Part shown: positions 35,946 to 45,413 of the stretch, piece after piece
Layout of the letters: each line of letters starts with the position of its first letter
Numbering within the stretch: the stretch's first letter is position 1
Assembly: GCA_034114085.1 (NCBI GenBank)
Contig: JAXEWB010000006.1
Location: 8,700-72,699 of the forward strand
Length of the DNA stretch: 64,000 nt
Origin: Spiro-02 sp034114085
GTDB lineage: Bacteria; Spirochaetota; Spirochaetia; Sphaerochaetales; Sphaerochaetaceae
Reading direction: 5' to 3'
Made by a program: the position numbers and the translations under genes
Notes under the pieces: generated by a model
Database searches by the model: none
What the model was told of the DNA's origin: nothing
Seen by the model: the letters and a program-made list of their open reading frames with translations, nothing else

Positions 35946-36364
35946 GATCGCCAGAACCCCGCAAGAGGCTTGTGCGACTGGGAAACGGCAAACATCCCAT
36001 TGTTTTCCACCCTGCGCCAGTCCAAAGATATCTGCGGTGAAGTTGCGGACGCAATGCGTCACGAACGGTATGCGAATGTACGAAGCATGGGGCAAGGCGA
36101 GGGCGAAACGAACCCTTTCCGGCGGATATTGAAGAAAACATATGTTTCATCAGGGACAGATCCTACGGAGGAAAATGTTCCTTTCGTCCATGATTCCTCT
36201 CCGTCCATCGCGTTCAGTGATGAATTTCCTGAAGCGGGCGCGGACGTTGACTGTTCTGGCTGTAGTCCGGACATGATAGCCAATCCTGCAAACATGCGAC
36301 CTGCCCAGCAGCCATGTTCTGTGCACTTTACGCTGATTTACAAATGTCTGAAACTATGATTTCT
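35946..36364. other. Gap with no supported gene
   Basis: About 420 bases between the FemAB-like gene and the secreted-protein gene. Several short frames on both strands overlap each other and none has a ribosome site or a recognisable family. No hairpin terminator of note was seen after the FemAB-like gene. Confidence 0.5.
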
Positions 36365-36370
36365 TATAAA
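36365..36370 (+). promoter_or_regulatory. -10 box next to the secreted-protein start
   Basis: TATAAA ends exactly six bases before ATG 36377. No -35 hexamer is found at 17 bases; the nearest, TTTACA (36337-36342), is 22 bases away. Together with the lack of a Shine-Dalgarno sequence this suggests a leaderless transcript. Confidence 0.4.
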
Positions 36371-36376
36371 GTAGAT

Positions 36377-37501
36377 ATGAAAGGGATGAAGAAATTATTC
36401 TTTTTAGCGTTTGCTTTTACTACACTCATATGCGCATCTCTGCCTGCTGAAATAACGTATAGCTATACGCCGGAGTTTCAGCGTATCTGGACGAATGGTC
36501 AATCTCAGGGGAACTTTTTCAATCCGCTGAGCGGTGATGTCACCGAAGTCGCCGTAAAGATGCTGAAACTGGGCACTCTGTTTATCGACGGTCTTCCCCA
36601 GAATCAGTCCAGCGGGACAACATTGATGCTCATGGGATTGCCTACGGCTCCTGTCGTCATCCATGGAACGATTATCACCCATAACAATATCGTTGAGACA
36701 CAGTGGCAGGACAATCTTGTGCTCGTCGGGCAATACTATCCGAATAATGGACAACGGACACAATTGGTATTGAGCGGCAATGCTTCAGCGACGATTCAGC
36801 TGTTTCCGGAATATAAAAAGTCCTCTTTGACGATGGATGTTTATCTGGTCATCGATTATCCGGTAAAAATGCTGAGCGGTACTTCCTATACCATCGACAA
36901 TCTGGCCGAATACAGCTTCGCACTTGTCGATGGCGCGACGAACCAACCGCTCACCGGTGACGGTATCAATACCTCCGACAATCCCTTCACAGGAGATTCT
37001 ACGAATCCTACTTGGACAGGTACTCCAGGAGCGGTTCAGCCGTCGCTCCTCAAAGCGGAACTGTCGCTTCTTGGCTATCCGGCTAGAAATTTTCTGGACA
37101 TGAATCCCACTATTCAAATCCCGTCCTCGATACAAATCCTTCAGGCAGGTGTCAATCTTGCGTATCTCAAGATTGCGTTTGACCCGAACAACGGCAATGC
37201 GGGAGCTACAAAAGATCTTGTGGTATCGATATCCCACGATACTCTGAAATCATTTGGAAGTTCCAGAGAATATGAGTATAGCCTGGCCATAGAACACGAC
37301 AGCGGGACGGGGACGGTGACAACGGAGAATCTGCCGTCTGACTTTTCGCCGGACGCCGTTTCCTATACACTGAAAAATTCTTCGGCCGGAGATACTGATA
37401 TCAAGCTGTTGAAGTTCCGGCTTGACTCGAACAGTTTCGGGAATGCGCTTGCCGGTACCTATTCTTCTACGATTATGATTGAACTTCGTGTTGAAGGCTA
37501 G
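36377..37501 (+). CDS. Secreted, probably beta-rich surface protein, unknown family
   Basis: 374 residues starting MKGMKKLFFLAFAFTTLICASLPAEI, a clear signal peptide. The mature part is rich in Ser, Thr, Asn and Gly with few charges (NGQSQGNFFNPLSG, TGDGINTSDNPFTGDSTNPTWTGTP) and ends in ELRVEG, typical of extracellular beta-sandwich proteins. No cysteine pairs, repeats or anchor are evident. A second ATG at 36386 is too near AAAGGG to be preferred. Its neighbours give no functional clue. Confidence 0.7.
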   Translation: MKGMKKLFFLAFAFTTLICASLPAEITYSYTPEFQRIWTNGQSQGNFFNPLSGDVTEVAVKMLKLGTLFIDGLPQNQSSGTTLMLMGLPTAPVVIHGTIITHNNIVETQWQDNLVLVGQYYPNNGQRTQLVLSGNASATIQLFPEYKKSSLTMDVYLVIDYPVKMLSGTSYTIDNLAEYSFALVDGATNQPLTGDGINTSDNPFTGDSTNPTWTGTPGAVQPSLLKAELSLLGYPARNFLDMNPTIQIPSSIQILQAGVNLAYLKIAFDPNNGNAGATKDLVVSISHDTLKSFGSSREYEYSLAIEHDSGTGTVTTENLPSDFSPDAVSYTLKNSSAGDTDIKLLKFRLDSNSFGNALAGTYSSTIMIELRVEG

Positions 37502-37731
37502 TCGTATTGTCTTTCCTGACAAGAATGCTTCGGTTGTTTCCCCTGGACGGTGGAATGGCAGGGCTTTCTTTTTCGGCCGCCTGTAAGAATATCCTGAAGC
37601 GGGCGGGATATCCGATGGCTGCCTTGGCGGGAATGGAGATATTTCTGTTTGCCGGTTTTGCGTCATGTGGCGCAATGAATTCCATGGTGTCCGGGATGTC
37701 CCGCCTTGATGGGCGGTAGGGGACTTTTCTT

Positions 37732-39078
37732 ATGAGTGGCTCTATGATTCGACAATATGCGAATCAGAATGTGTATGAAGCGTTCCAGGCGCGAATGCAT
37801 TTTATCTTCCGGGAGTTTGAAAACATCTTCGTTTCTTTTTCTGGCGGCAAGGACAGCGGTCTATTGCTGAACATGGTTTTGGATTTTCGCAACCAGTATT
37901 ATCCTCGTACGCTCGTTGGCGTTTTTCATCAGGATTTTGAAGCGCAATACACCGTCACTACCGAATACGTGGAGCGAACCTTTTCCCGGTTGGAGAAGGA
38001 ACCAATGGTGGCGCTGTATTGGGTCTGTCTGCCAATGGCCACACGAACATGCCTGAGTAGTTATCAGATGTTCTGGTACCCGTGGGATGACACGAAGAAG
38101 GAGCTTTGGATTCGGCCGATGCCAAAGCACCCGTATGTCATCGACATGGAGAACAATCCTATGACTACCTATCGCTACCGAATGCATCAGGAAGATTTGG
38201 CAAAGCAGTTCGGCCGTTGGTATCGGCTTTCCCACGGCAACCGAAAAACAGTATGCCTGCTTGGTATTCGGACTGACGAGTCTTTGCAACGGTACAGCGG
38301 TATCCTGAACAAGAAATATGGCTACAGAGATGAATGCTGGATTTCCAAACAGTTTACGGATACCTATGCCGCGTCCCCTATCTACGACTGGTCCACCAGT
38401 GACGTTTGGCACGCGAACGCATTGTTCGGATATGACTACAACAAGTTGTACGACCTTTACTATATGGCGGGCCTCAAGCCGAGCCAAATGCGCGTCGCAT
38501 CCCCGTTCAATGATTCCGCCAAGGACAGTCTCAACGTCTATCGCGTAATCGATCCTGAAATTTGGGCGAGGCTGGTGGGACGCGTACGAGGCGCGAATTT
38601 CGGTGCGATCTATGGAAAGACCAAGGCATTGGCGTATCGGGCGCTCTCATTGCCGGAAGGCCATGATTGGGAATCCTATACACAGTTCCTGCTGGACACG
38701 CTTCCCGCCCGATTGCGGAGCAATTATGTCAGAAAGTTCCAGTCCTCCATTGATTTTTGGCACAACGTCGGCGGGGGGCTGGAGGAGGAGACTATCAGGG
38801 AGCTTGTCGCCCATGGATATCAGATCAAGCGCAATGGGGTATCCAATTATACTACGATGAGGAATTCCCGCATCATCTTCTTGGGCAAGATTCCTGATGA
38901 TACCGACGATATAAAATCCACGAAAGACATCCCGAGTTGGAAACGCATGTGCTACTGCATCCTACGGAATGACCATATCTGCCGTTTCATGGGGTTCGGT
39001 CTGACGAGAGAGCAGCAGCGGCATGTCGCTGGACTGAAAGAGAAATATAGACAGGTGGTGAAGATAGATGGCATATAG
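37732..39078 (+). CDS. ibrA: IbrA-like protein (PAPS reductase-like N-type ATPase, DUF3440)
   Basis: 448 residues. The N-terminal domain has the adenosine-phosphosulfate reductase-type PP-loop VSFSGGKDSG (residues 34-43), and the C-terminal DUF3440 region is typical of IbrA. It overlaps the ParB-like ibrB gene by 11 bases, the same pair as E. coli ibrA/ibrB, where they raise expression of prophage-borne immunoglobulin-binding genes. PP-loop plus ParB-nuclease pairs are also seen in DNA phosphorothioation and related mobile systems, so a role in DNA modification or phage interaction is possible. It lies next to a tRNA cluster, a common island site. Confidence 0.87.
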   Translation: MSGSMIRQYANQNVYEAFQARMHFIFREFENIFVSFSGGKDSGLLLNMVLDFRNQYYPRTLVGVFHQDFEAQYTVTTEYVERTFSRLEKEPMVALYWVCLPMATRTCLSSYQMFWYPWDDTKKELWIRPMPKHPYVIDMENNPMTTYRYRMHQEDLAKQFGRWYRLSHGNRKTVCLLGIRTDESLQRYSGILNKKYGYRDECWISKQFTDTYAASPIYDWSTSDVWHANALFGYDYNKLYDLYYMAGLKPSQMRVASPFNDSAKDSLNVYRVIDPEIWARLVGRVRGANFGAIYGKTKALAYRALSLPEGHDWESYTQFLLDTLPARLRSNYVRKFQSSIDFWHNVGGGLEEETIRELVAHGYQIKRNGVSNYTTMRNSRIIFLGKIPDDTDDIKSTKDIPSWKRMCYCILRNDHICRFMGFGLTREQQRHVAGLKEKYRQVVKIDGI

Positions 39079-39595
39079 AAGTCCTGTTTACAATGTGGTC
39101 GCCGTCCCGATAGAAAAGATCGAGCCGAATACCTATAATCCTAACGTTGTCGCTCCACCTGAGCTGAAGCTGCTGTATGACAGTATCAAGCAGGATGGCT
39201 ATACTATGCCGATTGTCTGTTATCATGATAGACTGCGTGATAAATATATGCTTGTAGATGGATTCCATCGCTATCGCATCATGCTGGATTACCCGGACAT
39301 CTATGAGCGTGAACAGGGACTGCTGCCTGTTTCAGTGATCGACAAGCCCCTGGATCAGCGCATGGCCAGTACAATTCGCCATAATCGTGCCAGGGGCACA
39401 CACAACGTGGACCTGATGGGCAATATTATCAGGGAACTGCATGAGCTTGGGCGGTCCGACGCTTGGATCGCGGAGCATTTGGGTATGGACAAGGACGAAA
39501 TTCTCCGGCTCAAACAGATTACGGGGCTTGCCGCGTTGTTCAAGGATGTTCAATTCGGGATGGCGTGGTTTCCGGTAGAAAAAGACTTGGGATGA
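39068..39595 (+). CDS. ibrB: IbrB-like ParB-domain protein
   Basis: 175 residues beginning with a ParB/Srx-type domain: IEKIEPNTYNPNVVAPPELKLLYDSIKQDGYTMPIV, then LVDGFHRYR (nucleotide/phosphate-binding GxxR-like box) and IRHNRARGTHN. A C-terminal helix-turn-helix (SDAWIAEHLGMDKDEILRL) follows. Translation overlaps the end of ibrA, so the two products probably act together. ParB-Srx domains in such pairs can be CTPases, ATPases or nucleases; which applies here is not known. The length is about that of E. coli IbrB, so it is probably complete. Confidence 0.85.
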   Translation: MAYRSPVYNVVAVPIEKIEPNTYNPNVVAPPELKLLYDSIKQDGYTMPIVCYHDRLRDKYMLVDGFHRYRIMLDYPDIYEREQGLLPVSVIDKPLDQRMASTIRHNRARGTHNVDLMGNIIRELHELGRSDAWIAEHLGMDKDEILRLKQITGLAALFKDVQFGMAWFPVEKDLG

Positions 39596-39797
39596 AGCGC
39601 AGCTTCACATCTGCCGGGATCATCAGCTCGGGTCTTCACTCTGTCTTGAACGCTGTAATCTCTTTTTGTTCCGGGAAGAGCGCCAGTAACTGTTTCTGAC
39701 TTTCGTGTGATTCTTGTTGTTTCATGGAACATGCCGACAAGGCGAGGGCAAAGCGATGCCCCCCGGAGGGTGGATGTCGCCAGTGGTGTCCAGGCAG

Positions 39798-39829
39798 AAA
39801 AAAACCTAACCGTCATCGGGTTAGGTTTC
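39798..39829 (-). terminator. Terminator of the tRNA cluster
   Basis: AAACCTAACC and GGGTTAGGTTT pair around a short loop, followed on the minus strand by a run of T. It lies just after tRNA-Gly, the last gene of the cluster. The preceding stretch 39596-39797 shows no gene. Confidence 0.85.
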
Positions 39830-39832
39830 TAG

Positions 39833-39904
39833 AGCGAGAGACGGGACTTGAACCCGCGACATCCACCTTGGCAAGGTGGAGCTCTACCACTGAGCTACTC
39901 TCGC
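39833..39904 (-). tRNA. tRNA-Gly (GCC)
   Basis: Minus-strand cloverleaf with acceptor stem GCGAGAG/CTCTCGC, D-arm GTAGCTCAGTGGTAGAGC, anticodon loop TTGCCAA (GCC) and T-arm GGGTTCAAGTCCC. The discriminator is U; CCA is not encoded. Confidence 0.95.
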
Positions 39905-39941
39905 AAGAAAGACTGATGAAACGAACATCTACAAGCGCTAG

Positions 39942-40023
39942 TGCGAGAGAGGGGACTTGAACCCCTACACCGTGAGGTACTAGAACCTAAATCTAGCGTG
40001 TCTGCCAATTTCACCACTCTCGC
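39942..40023 (-). tRNA. tRNA-Leu (TAG)
   Basis: 82 bases with a long variable arm, acceptor GCGAGAG/CTCTCGC, anticodon stem CTAGA/TCTAG and anticodon TAG, T-arm GGGGTTCAAGTCCCC. Discriminator A as expected for leucine. Confidence 0.95.
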
Positions 40024-40057
40024 GGTGCATGCCGTTACCTTGGTACCGTCATGATTA

Positions 40058-40130
40058 TGAGCCGCAAAGGGATCGAACCTTTGACCCGCAGATTAAGAGT
40101 CTGCTGCTCTACCAGCTGAGCTAGCGGCCC
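40058..40130 (-). tRNA. tRNA-Lys (CTT)
   Basis: Acceptor GGGCCGC/GCGGCTC, D-arm TAGCTCAGCTGGTAGAGCA, anticodon loop ACTCTTAAT (CTT), T-arm AAAGGTTCGATCCCTTT. Discriminator A. Confidence 0.95.
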
Positions 40131-40167
40131 ATGACAATAACATCAATGCAAAAAAACAAATCGCATT

Positions 40168-40241
<74 letters not shown>

Positions 40242-40280
40242 ATTGCCATTCTCACCTTTTTCCTTGGTCAGAAGGAATAG

Positions 40281-40353
40281 GGTGGAAGAAGGGACTCGAA
40301 CCCTCAACAACCAGGACCACAACCTGGGGCTCTACCATTGAACTACTTCCACC
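40281..40353 (-). tRNA. tRNA-His (GTG)
   Basis: Acceptor GTGGAAG/CTTCCAC with an encoded extra G at position -1 opposite discriminator C, the histidine identity element. Anticodon loop TTGTGGT (GTG), T-arm GAGGGTTCGAGTCCCTT. First gene of the cluster. Confidence 0.95.
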
Positions 40354-40397
40354 ATGAAGCTGATGCTTGGTTGCTCACCAGTGCGATTCAACGTGCC

Positions 40398-40428
40398 ATA
40401 ATATGCCCTAAACATCCTTTTTTGTCAA
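40398..40428 (-). promoter_or_regulatory. Promoter of the tRNA cluster
   Basis: On the minus strand TTGACA (40423-40428) is followed by TATTAT (40398-40403), spacing 19, or by CATATT two bases nearer with spacing 17. The tRNA-His gene starts 45 bases downstream. The remainder of 40354-40552 shows no gene. Confidence 0.6.
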
Positions 40429-40552
40429 CTCCGGCAAGGAAAAAATATGAAAAAAACGCTATTTGAAAATATTTATTTGCGTTTCAATAAAATATTTTAA
40501 CAACATGAATTCATGTCGGAGGCAAGCTCGTCCGACGGACAACGGAACCTGA

Positions 40553-42865
40553 CTATCTATGCGTCTTCGCCTCCGCTTCCTTCCATGCTTCGGCGCCATT
40601 GCCATCCAAGGATGTTTTTTTCCCGCTGGAATGAATCGAGGCGTTCTTGCTTTTTGAGTTTGGTTTTTCATCGTGCTTGCGTTGCGCCTTCAAGACGACG
40701 ATTCGATGCTTCCACCGTACCGTTTTGTCTGCGAGCAGTGGCGTCAGCTCCGCGATAAACTGTCCGAAATCCAGACTTTCCCCCGCTTTTTCCAAAGCAG
40801 GGCCATAGGACCGGGTAATCCAGCGTTCGATGTCCTCCGCGGTGATTACCCTGAGTTCCGTATCATCCTCAGGATAGGTTTCGACTGCGAATCCCTCCGA
40901 TTCAAACGCCGCGTTCAGATCCTGGTCAGCCCAACTGGTAAGCGGGTTGTCCTTGTCGCTGTAAATCAACTCCTCCGCTTTGCTCAGTTGCGCGAACAAT
41001 TCTTGGTGGCCTCCGGTGATGAAATGAGAGAGCCGAGAACCTCCCGAAGGAACGGTTTCAGCTATCGAGACAACCCCATCATCCGCCAGACGTGCTTTCA
41101 GCAAGGGAATCACGTCCTTGTCCTTCGGCAATCTGGACAGGAGGTTTCGTCCGACTATGGCCTCGAACCGAAGCCCCTCCTCCAATTGTGGCAGCAAGTC
41201 GATGGCTTCGCCTTGGTAGAGAAGCGGTTGCATCAGCTTGTCCAGCGTATCTGCGTAGTGCTTCAGATGGTCGTACTGTTCCTTGGATCTTGCGAAACCG
41301 ACCACCAGACCTTCCGGTGTGTGGCGGAACGCCTCCCACAACAACAGCCCATGACCTGCGTTTACGACCAGCACCCTACTGTGCCGCAGCAAGGCAAGGT
41401 TGCCGTACAGCTTGTCCCTAAGCCGTTGCAAAAGTTCTCCTCGCTCGCTGGTCGTCCGCTGAATCCATTGCATCCGTTTCTTGTCTTCGGGGGAGTAGGT
41501 GAGGTTTTCCGGAAACGCGTCGCTGGACGCCGATTCCAGTTGTGCCTCACGCCTGCGGAGAACGTCATCATGAACCTTCGCTTCATAACCGAGCTGTCCC
41601 GGCTGGTAGAACACTTTGCCTTGAAGTGCGTTGGGAAGGTACTGCTGGGCGACCCAATGGTCCCTGTACGCATGGGGATAGAGATAACCCTCGCCATGTC
41701 CAAACCCCTTCGCATCCCTGTTGCCGTCCTTGAGATGGTTCGGGACTTCGGCTTTGGCTTCGTCCTCGACCGCCTGTAACGCATCGAAGAAACCAAGAGC
41801 GCTGTTGGATTTCGGGGCCGTCGCCAAGTAGAGCGCCGCGTGCGTCAGGTGAAAACGGCCTTCGGGAAGCCCTATGCGCTCGTAGGCGGAGGCGTCCGCC
41901 TCAACTACGGCAATCGCCATCGGGTCAGCCAGACCAACATCTTCGCAGGCGCTGATCATCATCCTCCTGAAAATGAAACGGGGATCCTCACCGGCGTGGA
42001 TCATCCTCGCCAGCCAATACAGAGCTGCGTCGGGGTCCGAGCCTCTGAGGCTTTTGATGAACGCGCTGATGACATCGAAATGATAGTCCCCCTCCTTGTC
42101 ATAGAGGACCACTTTGCGCTGGATGCTCTCTTCCGCGGCTTCCTTGCTGATATATATCACAGTACCGGCTGGTGGCGGGAAAGCGTCGGACGATGTTTCT
42201 ACGGCCAGTTGGAGCGCGTTGAGCAGTGAACGGGCGTCTCCATTGGCGATATCCACCAGATGTTCCAGCGCACCGGCTTCAAATGAAACTTGAAAAATCC
42301 CATAGCCCCGTTCCTTGTCCGCCAATGCCTGTTTCGCGATATTCATCAGATCCAAATCCGTCAGCGGCTGGAGCTGGAAAATCCGTGAACGACTCACAAG
42401 CGCGGCGTTGACTTCAAAATAGGGGTTTTCCGTCGTCGCGCCAATCAATATGCAGGTGCCGTTCTCCACCCAGGGCAGAAGGGCGTCCTGCTGGCTTTTA
42501 TTCCATCTGTGAACCTCGTCGACGAACAGGATGGTCCGTTGATTCCAATGGTCGAGGCGGCTTTTCGCTTGATCGATTTCGTATCGGAGCTCCTTGACGC
42601 CGCTGAGTACTGCGTTCAAGGTCGCAAAATGGCTCTTCGTCGTGTTGGCGATGACCCTCGCCAGAGTGGTTTTTCCAGTTCCCGGAGGACCATAGAAAAT
42701 GACGGAGGAGAGTTGGTCGGCCTGGATTGCCCGGCGCAGTAGCCTGCCTTTGCCGATGATATGTTCCTGTCCTATGTATTCATCGAGCGTCCTGGGGCGC
42801 ATGCGATAGGCCAGAGGCTGGTTCTCCATTCCTTGTTCGTTGGTCGCTTGTTCAAAGAGGTCCAT
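40553..42865 (-). CDS. rarA: RarA/MgsA replication-associated ATPase with C-terminal methyltransferase-like domain
   Basis: 770 residues, about 330 more than ordinary RarA. Residues 1-430 are a complete RarA AAA+ clamp-loader-like ATPase (MRPRTLDEYIGQEH, Walker A GPPGTGKT 59-66, ILFVDEVHRWNK, then the LYWLARMIHAGEDPRFIFRRM domain and the FHLTHAALYLATAPKSN tail). RarA tends stalled replication forks with SSB and RecA. The extra part has a class I methyltransferase-like motif I, RVLVVNAGHGLLLWE, followed by IVGRNLLSRLPKD, though the usual acidic motif-I residue is Asn. A Lys-rich tail ends the protein. ATG 42865 has no ribosome site; a promoter ends six bases before it. Confidence 0.88.
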   Translation of the reverse strand: MDLFEQATNEQGMENQPLAYRMRPRTLDEYIGQEHIIGKGRLLRRAIQADQLSSVIFYGPPGTGKTTLARVIANTTKSHFATLNAVLSGVKELRYEIDQAKSRLDHWNQRTILFVDEVHRWNKSQQDALLPWVENGTCILIGATTENPYFEVNAALVSRSRIFQLQPLTDLDLMNIAKQALADKERGYGIFQVSFEAGALEHLVDIANGDARSLLNALQLAVETSSDAFPPPAGTVIYISKEAAEESIQRKVVLYDKEGDYHFDVISAFIKSLRGSDPDAALYWLARMIHAGEDPRFIFRRMMISACEDVGLADPMAIAVVEADASAYERIGLPEGRFHLTHAALYLATAPKSNSALGFFDALQAVEDEAKAEVPNHLKDGNRDAKGFGHGEGYLYPHAYRDHWVAQQYLPNALQGKVFYQPGQLGYEAKVHDDVLRRREAQLESASSDAFPENLTYSPEDKKRMQWIQRTTSERGELLQRLRDKLYGNLALLRHSRVLVVNAGHGLLLWEAFRHTPEGLVVGFARSKEQYDHLKHYADTLDKLMQPLLYQGEAIDLLPQLEEGLRFEAIVGRNLLSRLPKDKDVIPLLKARLADDGVVSIAETVPSGGSRLSHFITGGHQELFAQLSKAEELIYSDKDNPLTSWADQDLNAAFESEGFAVETYPEDDTELRVITAEDIERWITRSYGPALEKAGESLDFGQFIAELTPLLADKTVRWKHRIVVLKAQRKHDEKPNSKSKNASIHSSGKKTSLDGNGAEAWKEAEAKTHR

Positions 42866-42871
42866 GCCGGG

Positions 42872-42900
42872 ATTATAGCCCAACCCCTTCGGGGGTGCAA
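42872..42900 (-). promoter_or_regulatory. Promoter giving a leaderless rarA mRNA
   Basis: On the minus strand TTGCAC (42895-42900), a 17-base spacer containing the small palindrome CCCCGAAGGGG, and a perfect TATAAT (42872-42877). The ATG at 42865 begins seven bases after the -10 box, the normal distance to a transcription start. Confidence 0.65.
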
Positions 42901-42967
42901 TCCTGTTTTCGATGAAGAGGCTTTTCGAGGTCGGGAAATGTCCTGGGGACGTGCTGGAGATGTACGG

Positions 42968-43753
42968 TCACTGCGCATTGATGCCGAATACCTCTGCGAC
43001 TAGGCTGTCGTCCTGTGGTTTCGGGGTTGTGCGGATAGCGTCCTCTTCAATGGCCATCTGAGTGAAGAACATGTCGCAGATAAGCCTCGCCAGGTGTCCT
43101 GCGGTATCTCCGCTGATTTCTTTCGGAACTGTCCTGCCTGAATAACTTGTGAGATTGAACTGCGCCGTTCTCCAGATATTGTACTTGTTGACGATTCTGT
43201 CCCAAATTTCATTCACACTTTGCGAGCCGTCCGCCTTTTCTGAAAACTGCCGCCGCAACGTCTGTTGCAGCTCCTGTTCCAGTTGATCGGAACAGAAACT
43301 GTCCAACAATGAGGTGGAACTTGTCGTGCCGCCCCGCACAATTGCCTGCGCATCCTGAATTTGCATCGTGGCGATGGTTCCGGCAAGTCGTTCTGGAATT
43401 GTCAGGGCTAGCGAAGAACAAATCGGATATACCGCATCAAGCCATTTCTGGCATTCCGCCTTGATGCCGGGGATAATGTCAAGCTCATCAAGGATGCCTT
43501 GGGCGGTCTGGGGAATATAGGCTTCAAGATGACCGATATCCGCCTTTGTGACGAACATGTTTTCCGGAGCTGCCGTACTGGTTCGTTCCAGCAGGAGTCT
43601 GATTGCGTCTTCCGCTTTGGCTTCTTCCTCTTCCGAATAGATGCGGAGATTGGCTGGCGCGCTTGCGCAGGCGATAGACAAGACCATGACCAGAAGCATC
43701 ATGCACACAATGGAGACGTTCAGGTGTAATGGAGCAGCATCGTTCCTACGCAT
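42968..43753 (-). CDS. DUF4197-like lipoprotein
   Basis: 261 residues with a lipoprotein signal (VSIVCMMLLVMVLSIAC, lipobox LSIAC). The mature part is mostly helical; MQIQDAQAIVRGGTTSSTSLLDSF and the spaced helices before and after it resemble DUF4197 proteins, whose function is unknown. No good ribosome site is present: GGAG is only two bases from the ATG, while TATATT (43761-43766) with TAGACG 17 bases upstream ends seven bases before it, so the mRNA may be leaderless. It lies upstream of rarA on the same strand but rarA has its own promoter. Confidence 0.6.
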   Translation of the reverse strand: MRRNDAAPLHLNVSIVCMMLLVMVLSIACASAPANLRIYSEEEEAKAEDAIRLLLERTSTAAPENMFVTKADIGHLEAYIPQTAQGILDELDIIPGIKAECQKWLDAVYPICSSLALTIPERLAGTIATMQIQDAQAIVRGGTTSSTSLLDSFCSDQLEQELQQTLRRQFSEKADGSQSVNEIWDRIVNKYNIWRTAQFNLTSYSGRTVPKEISGDTAGHLARLICDMFFTQMAIEEDAIRTTPKPQDDSLVAEVFGINAQ

Positions 43754-43901
43754 ATCTCCGAATATATCATTCGTGGCGGATGCCGTCTACCATGTTCCAT
43801 TTCTTCCGACCGTTTCTTGTACCTGCCCCTGATGTGTTTCTGGGCGTTTCTAGACACGTTTCCTCTTGCTCCATCCGATGGTTGCGGTGTAGATTGGAGC
43901 A

Positions 43902-45275
43902 ATGGCTCAATCTACACCGCTGGACCTTTCCCAAGGCCCCGTCAACAAACAGATACTGCACCTTGCGATGCCCACCATGTACGGAATGATGTTCCAGGCG
44001 TTCTATGATATCGTGGACATGATCTGGATAGGATTCATTTCTCCCGCCGCGGTGGCGAGCGCCACGATATTCATTACGCTGTTCTGGATTGTCGAAGTGC
44101 TCAATGAGATCGTCGGGACCAGCAGCGTGTCGATGATTAGCCAATACCACGGCGCTCAGGATTTTGAAAGGACGCGGCTAGCCGCCGAGCAGACCATCAT
44201 CTTCAAGATTATACTTGCGACATGCGGTGCTATAGTGATGGCGTTGTTGCTTGAACCAGCCTACAGGATGTATTCCGATGACCCCGATGTCATCGGATAT
44301 GGTCTGGAATATGGGTTCATCAGGATTGCCTTTATACCGGTTTTCTTTTCATCCTACAGTGTAAATACGATTTTCCGTTGTACCGGCGACGCGAAAACCC
44401 CGATGCGGCTGCTTACTGGCGCGGCAATCGTTAATATTGTTCTTGATCCCCTGTTGATGTTCGATGTCATTCCCGGTACTTCAATTCCTGGCATGGGGTG
44501 GGGGATGGCAGGTGCGGCGATCGCCACGGTCACAGCCATGACGTTTTCCTTCGTGGTTGGATTTTCGTTGTTGTTGGCGGGAAAAGCGCCGATCAAGATC
44601 CGATTTACGGGACTGTTCAAGCTGGACAAGGAGATGGACTACAAGCTGATGACCGTCGGCCTGCCCTCCGGCATGAACCTGTGCTTCAGAAACGTCGTCA
44701 CGTTCATCATCCTGAAGCTTGTGGCGATGTATGGCACTGAGGCGATAGCCGTCGTCGGGGTGGCTACGAGAATCTATCAATTTGGTATCATGCCCTCCAT
44801 GGGCATTCAGACCGGCTCCGGCATTATCGTCGGACATAGCCTGGGAGCGGACAACCCCCTGCGGGCGAAGGATGTGGTTCGGCAGACCAATCGCGACTGC
44901 CTGTTGTTCACCGGAATATTCGCGCTTGCCGCGATGCTATTCCCTGGCAAGCTGCTCGGTCTGTTCATGGGCGGCTCGACTGTCAGCGACGAGGGGGCGC
45001 GACTGTTGTTCATCATGGGCCCCTGCATGCTGGTCTGCGCCTCGATGAGCGGTTTCGGCGCCGCTTTCTATGGATCGGGGGAGAACCGTCCGATCCTGTA
45101 CTCGTCCTTGCTGGGGCAGTGGTGCTTCCAGGTTCCGTATGCGTTGGCCGTCACCTTGGTCCTGCATCTGCCCGTTACTTGGCTTTGGCTTGCATATCTG
45201 GTCGGGGACTGCGCGGAAGCCCTGTCAAGAAGATATTTCTATAGTCGTGGCGCATGGATGAAAAAAAGAGTCTGA
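43902..45275 (+). CDS. MATE-family exporter 2
   Basis: 457 residues, about 12 spans in two related halves (PVNKQILHLAMPTMYGMMFQAFYDIVDMIWIGFISPAAVA opens the first). It belongs to the DinF/VmrA-like MATE branch and is only distantly similar to the MATE at 33319. GGAGCA precedes the ATG at 43902. It is divergent from the lipoprotein gene at 42968. Substrate cannot be inferred. Confidence 0.88.
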   Translation: MAQSTPLDLSQGPVNKQILHLAMPTMYGMMFQAFYDIVDMIWIGFISPAAVASATIFITLFWIVEVLNEIVGTSSVSMISQYHGAQDFERTRLAAEQTIIFKIILATCGAIVMALLLEPAYRMYSDDPDVIGYGLEYGFIRIAFIPVFFSSYSVNTIFRCTGDAKTPMRLLTGAAIVNIVLDPLLMFDVIPGTSIPGMGWGMAGAAIATVTAMTFSFVVGFSLLLAGKAPIKIRFTGLFKLDKEMDYKLMTVGLPSGMNLCFRNVVTFIILKLVAMYGTEAIAVVGVATRIYQFGIMPSMGIQTGSGIIVGHSLGADNPLRAKDVVRQTNRDCLLFTGIFALAAMLFPGKLLGLFMGGSTVSDEGARLLFIMGPCMLVCASMSGFGAAFYGSGENRPILYSSLLGQWCFQVPYALAVTLVLHLPVTWLWLAYLVGDCAEALSRRYFYSRGAWMKKRV

Positions 45276-45413
45276 CCACACATCATGTGTTGCCTAAGTC
45301 TGTGCAGGACAAACGCATTTGTTGCCAAAGATAGTGGAATAAGGAAATGTATGTGGACATATATGTTGCCTTATTGTAATATTTTACCATAACAATTTTG
45401 GAGTTTCGCATAC

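Noticed and set aside
40673..41779. 368-codon plus-strand frame
   Set aside because: Antisense to rarA, no ribosome site and no family; codon shadow.
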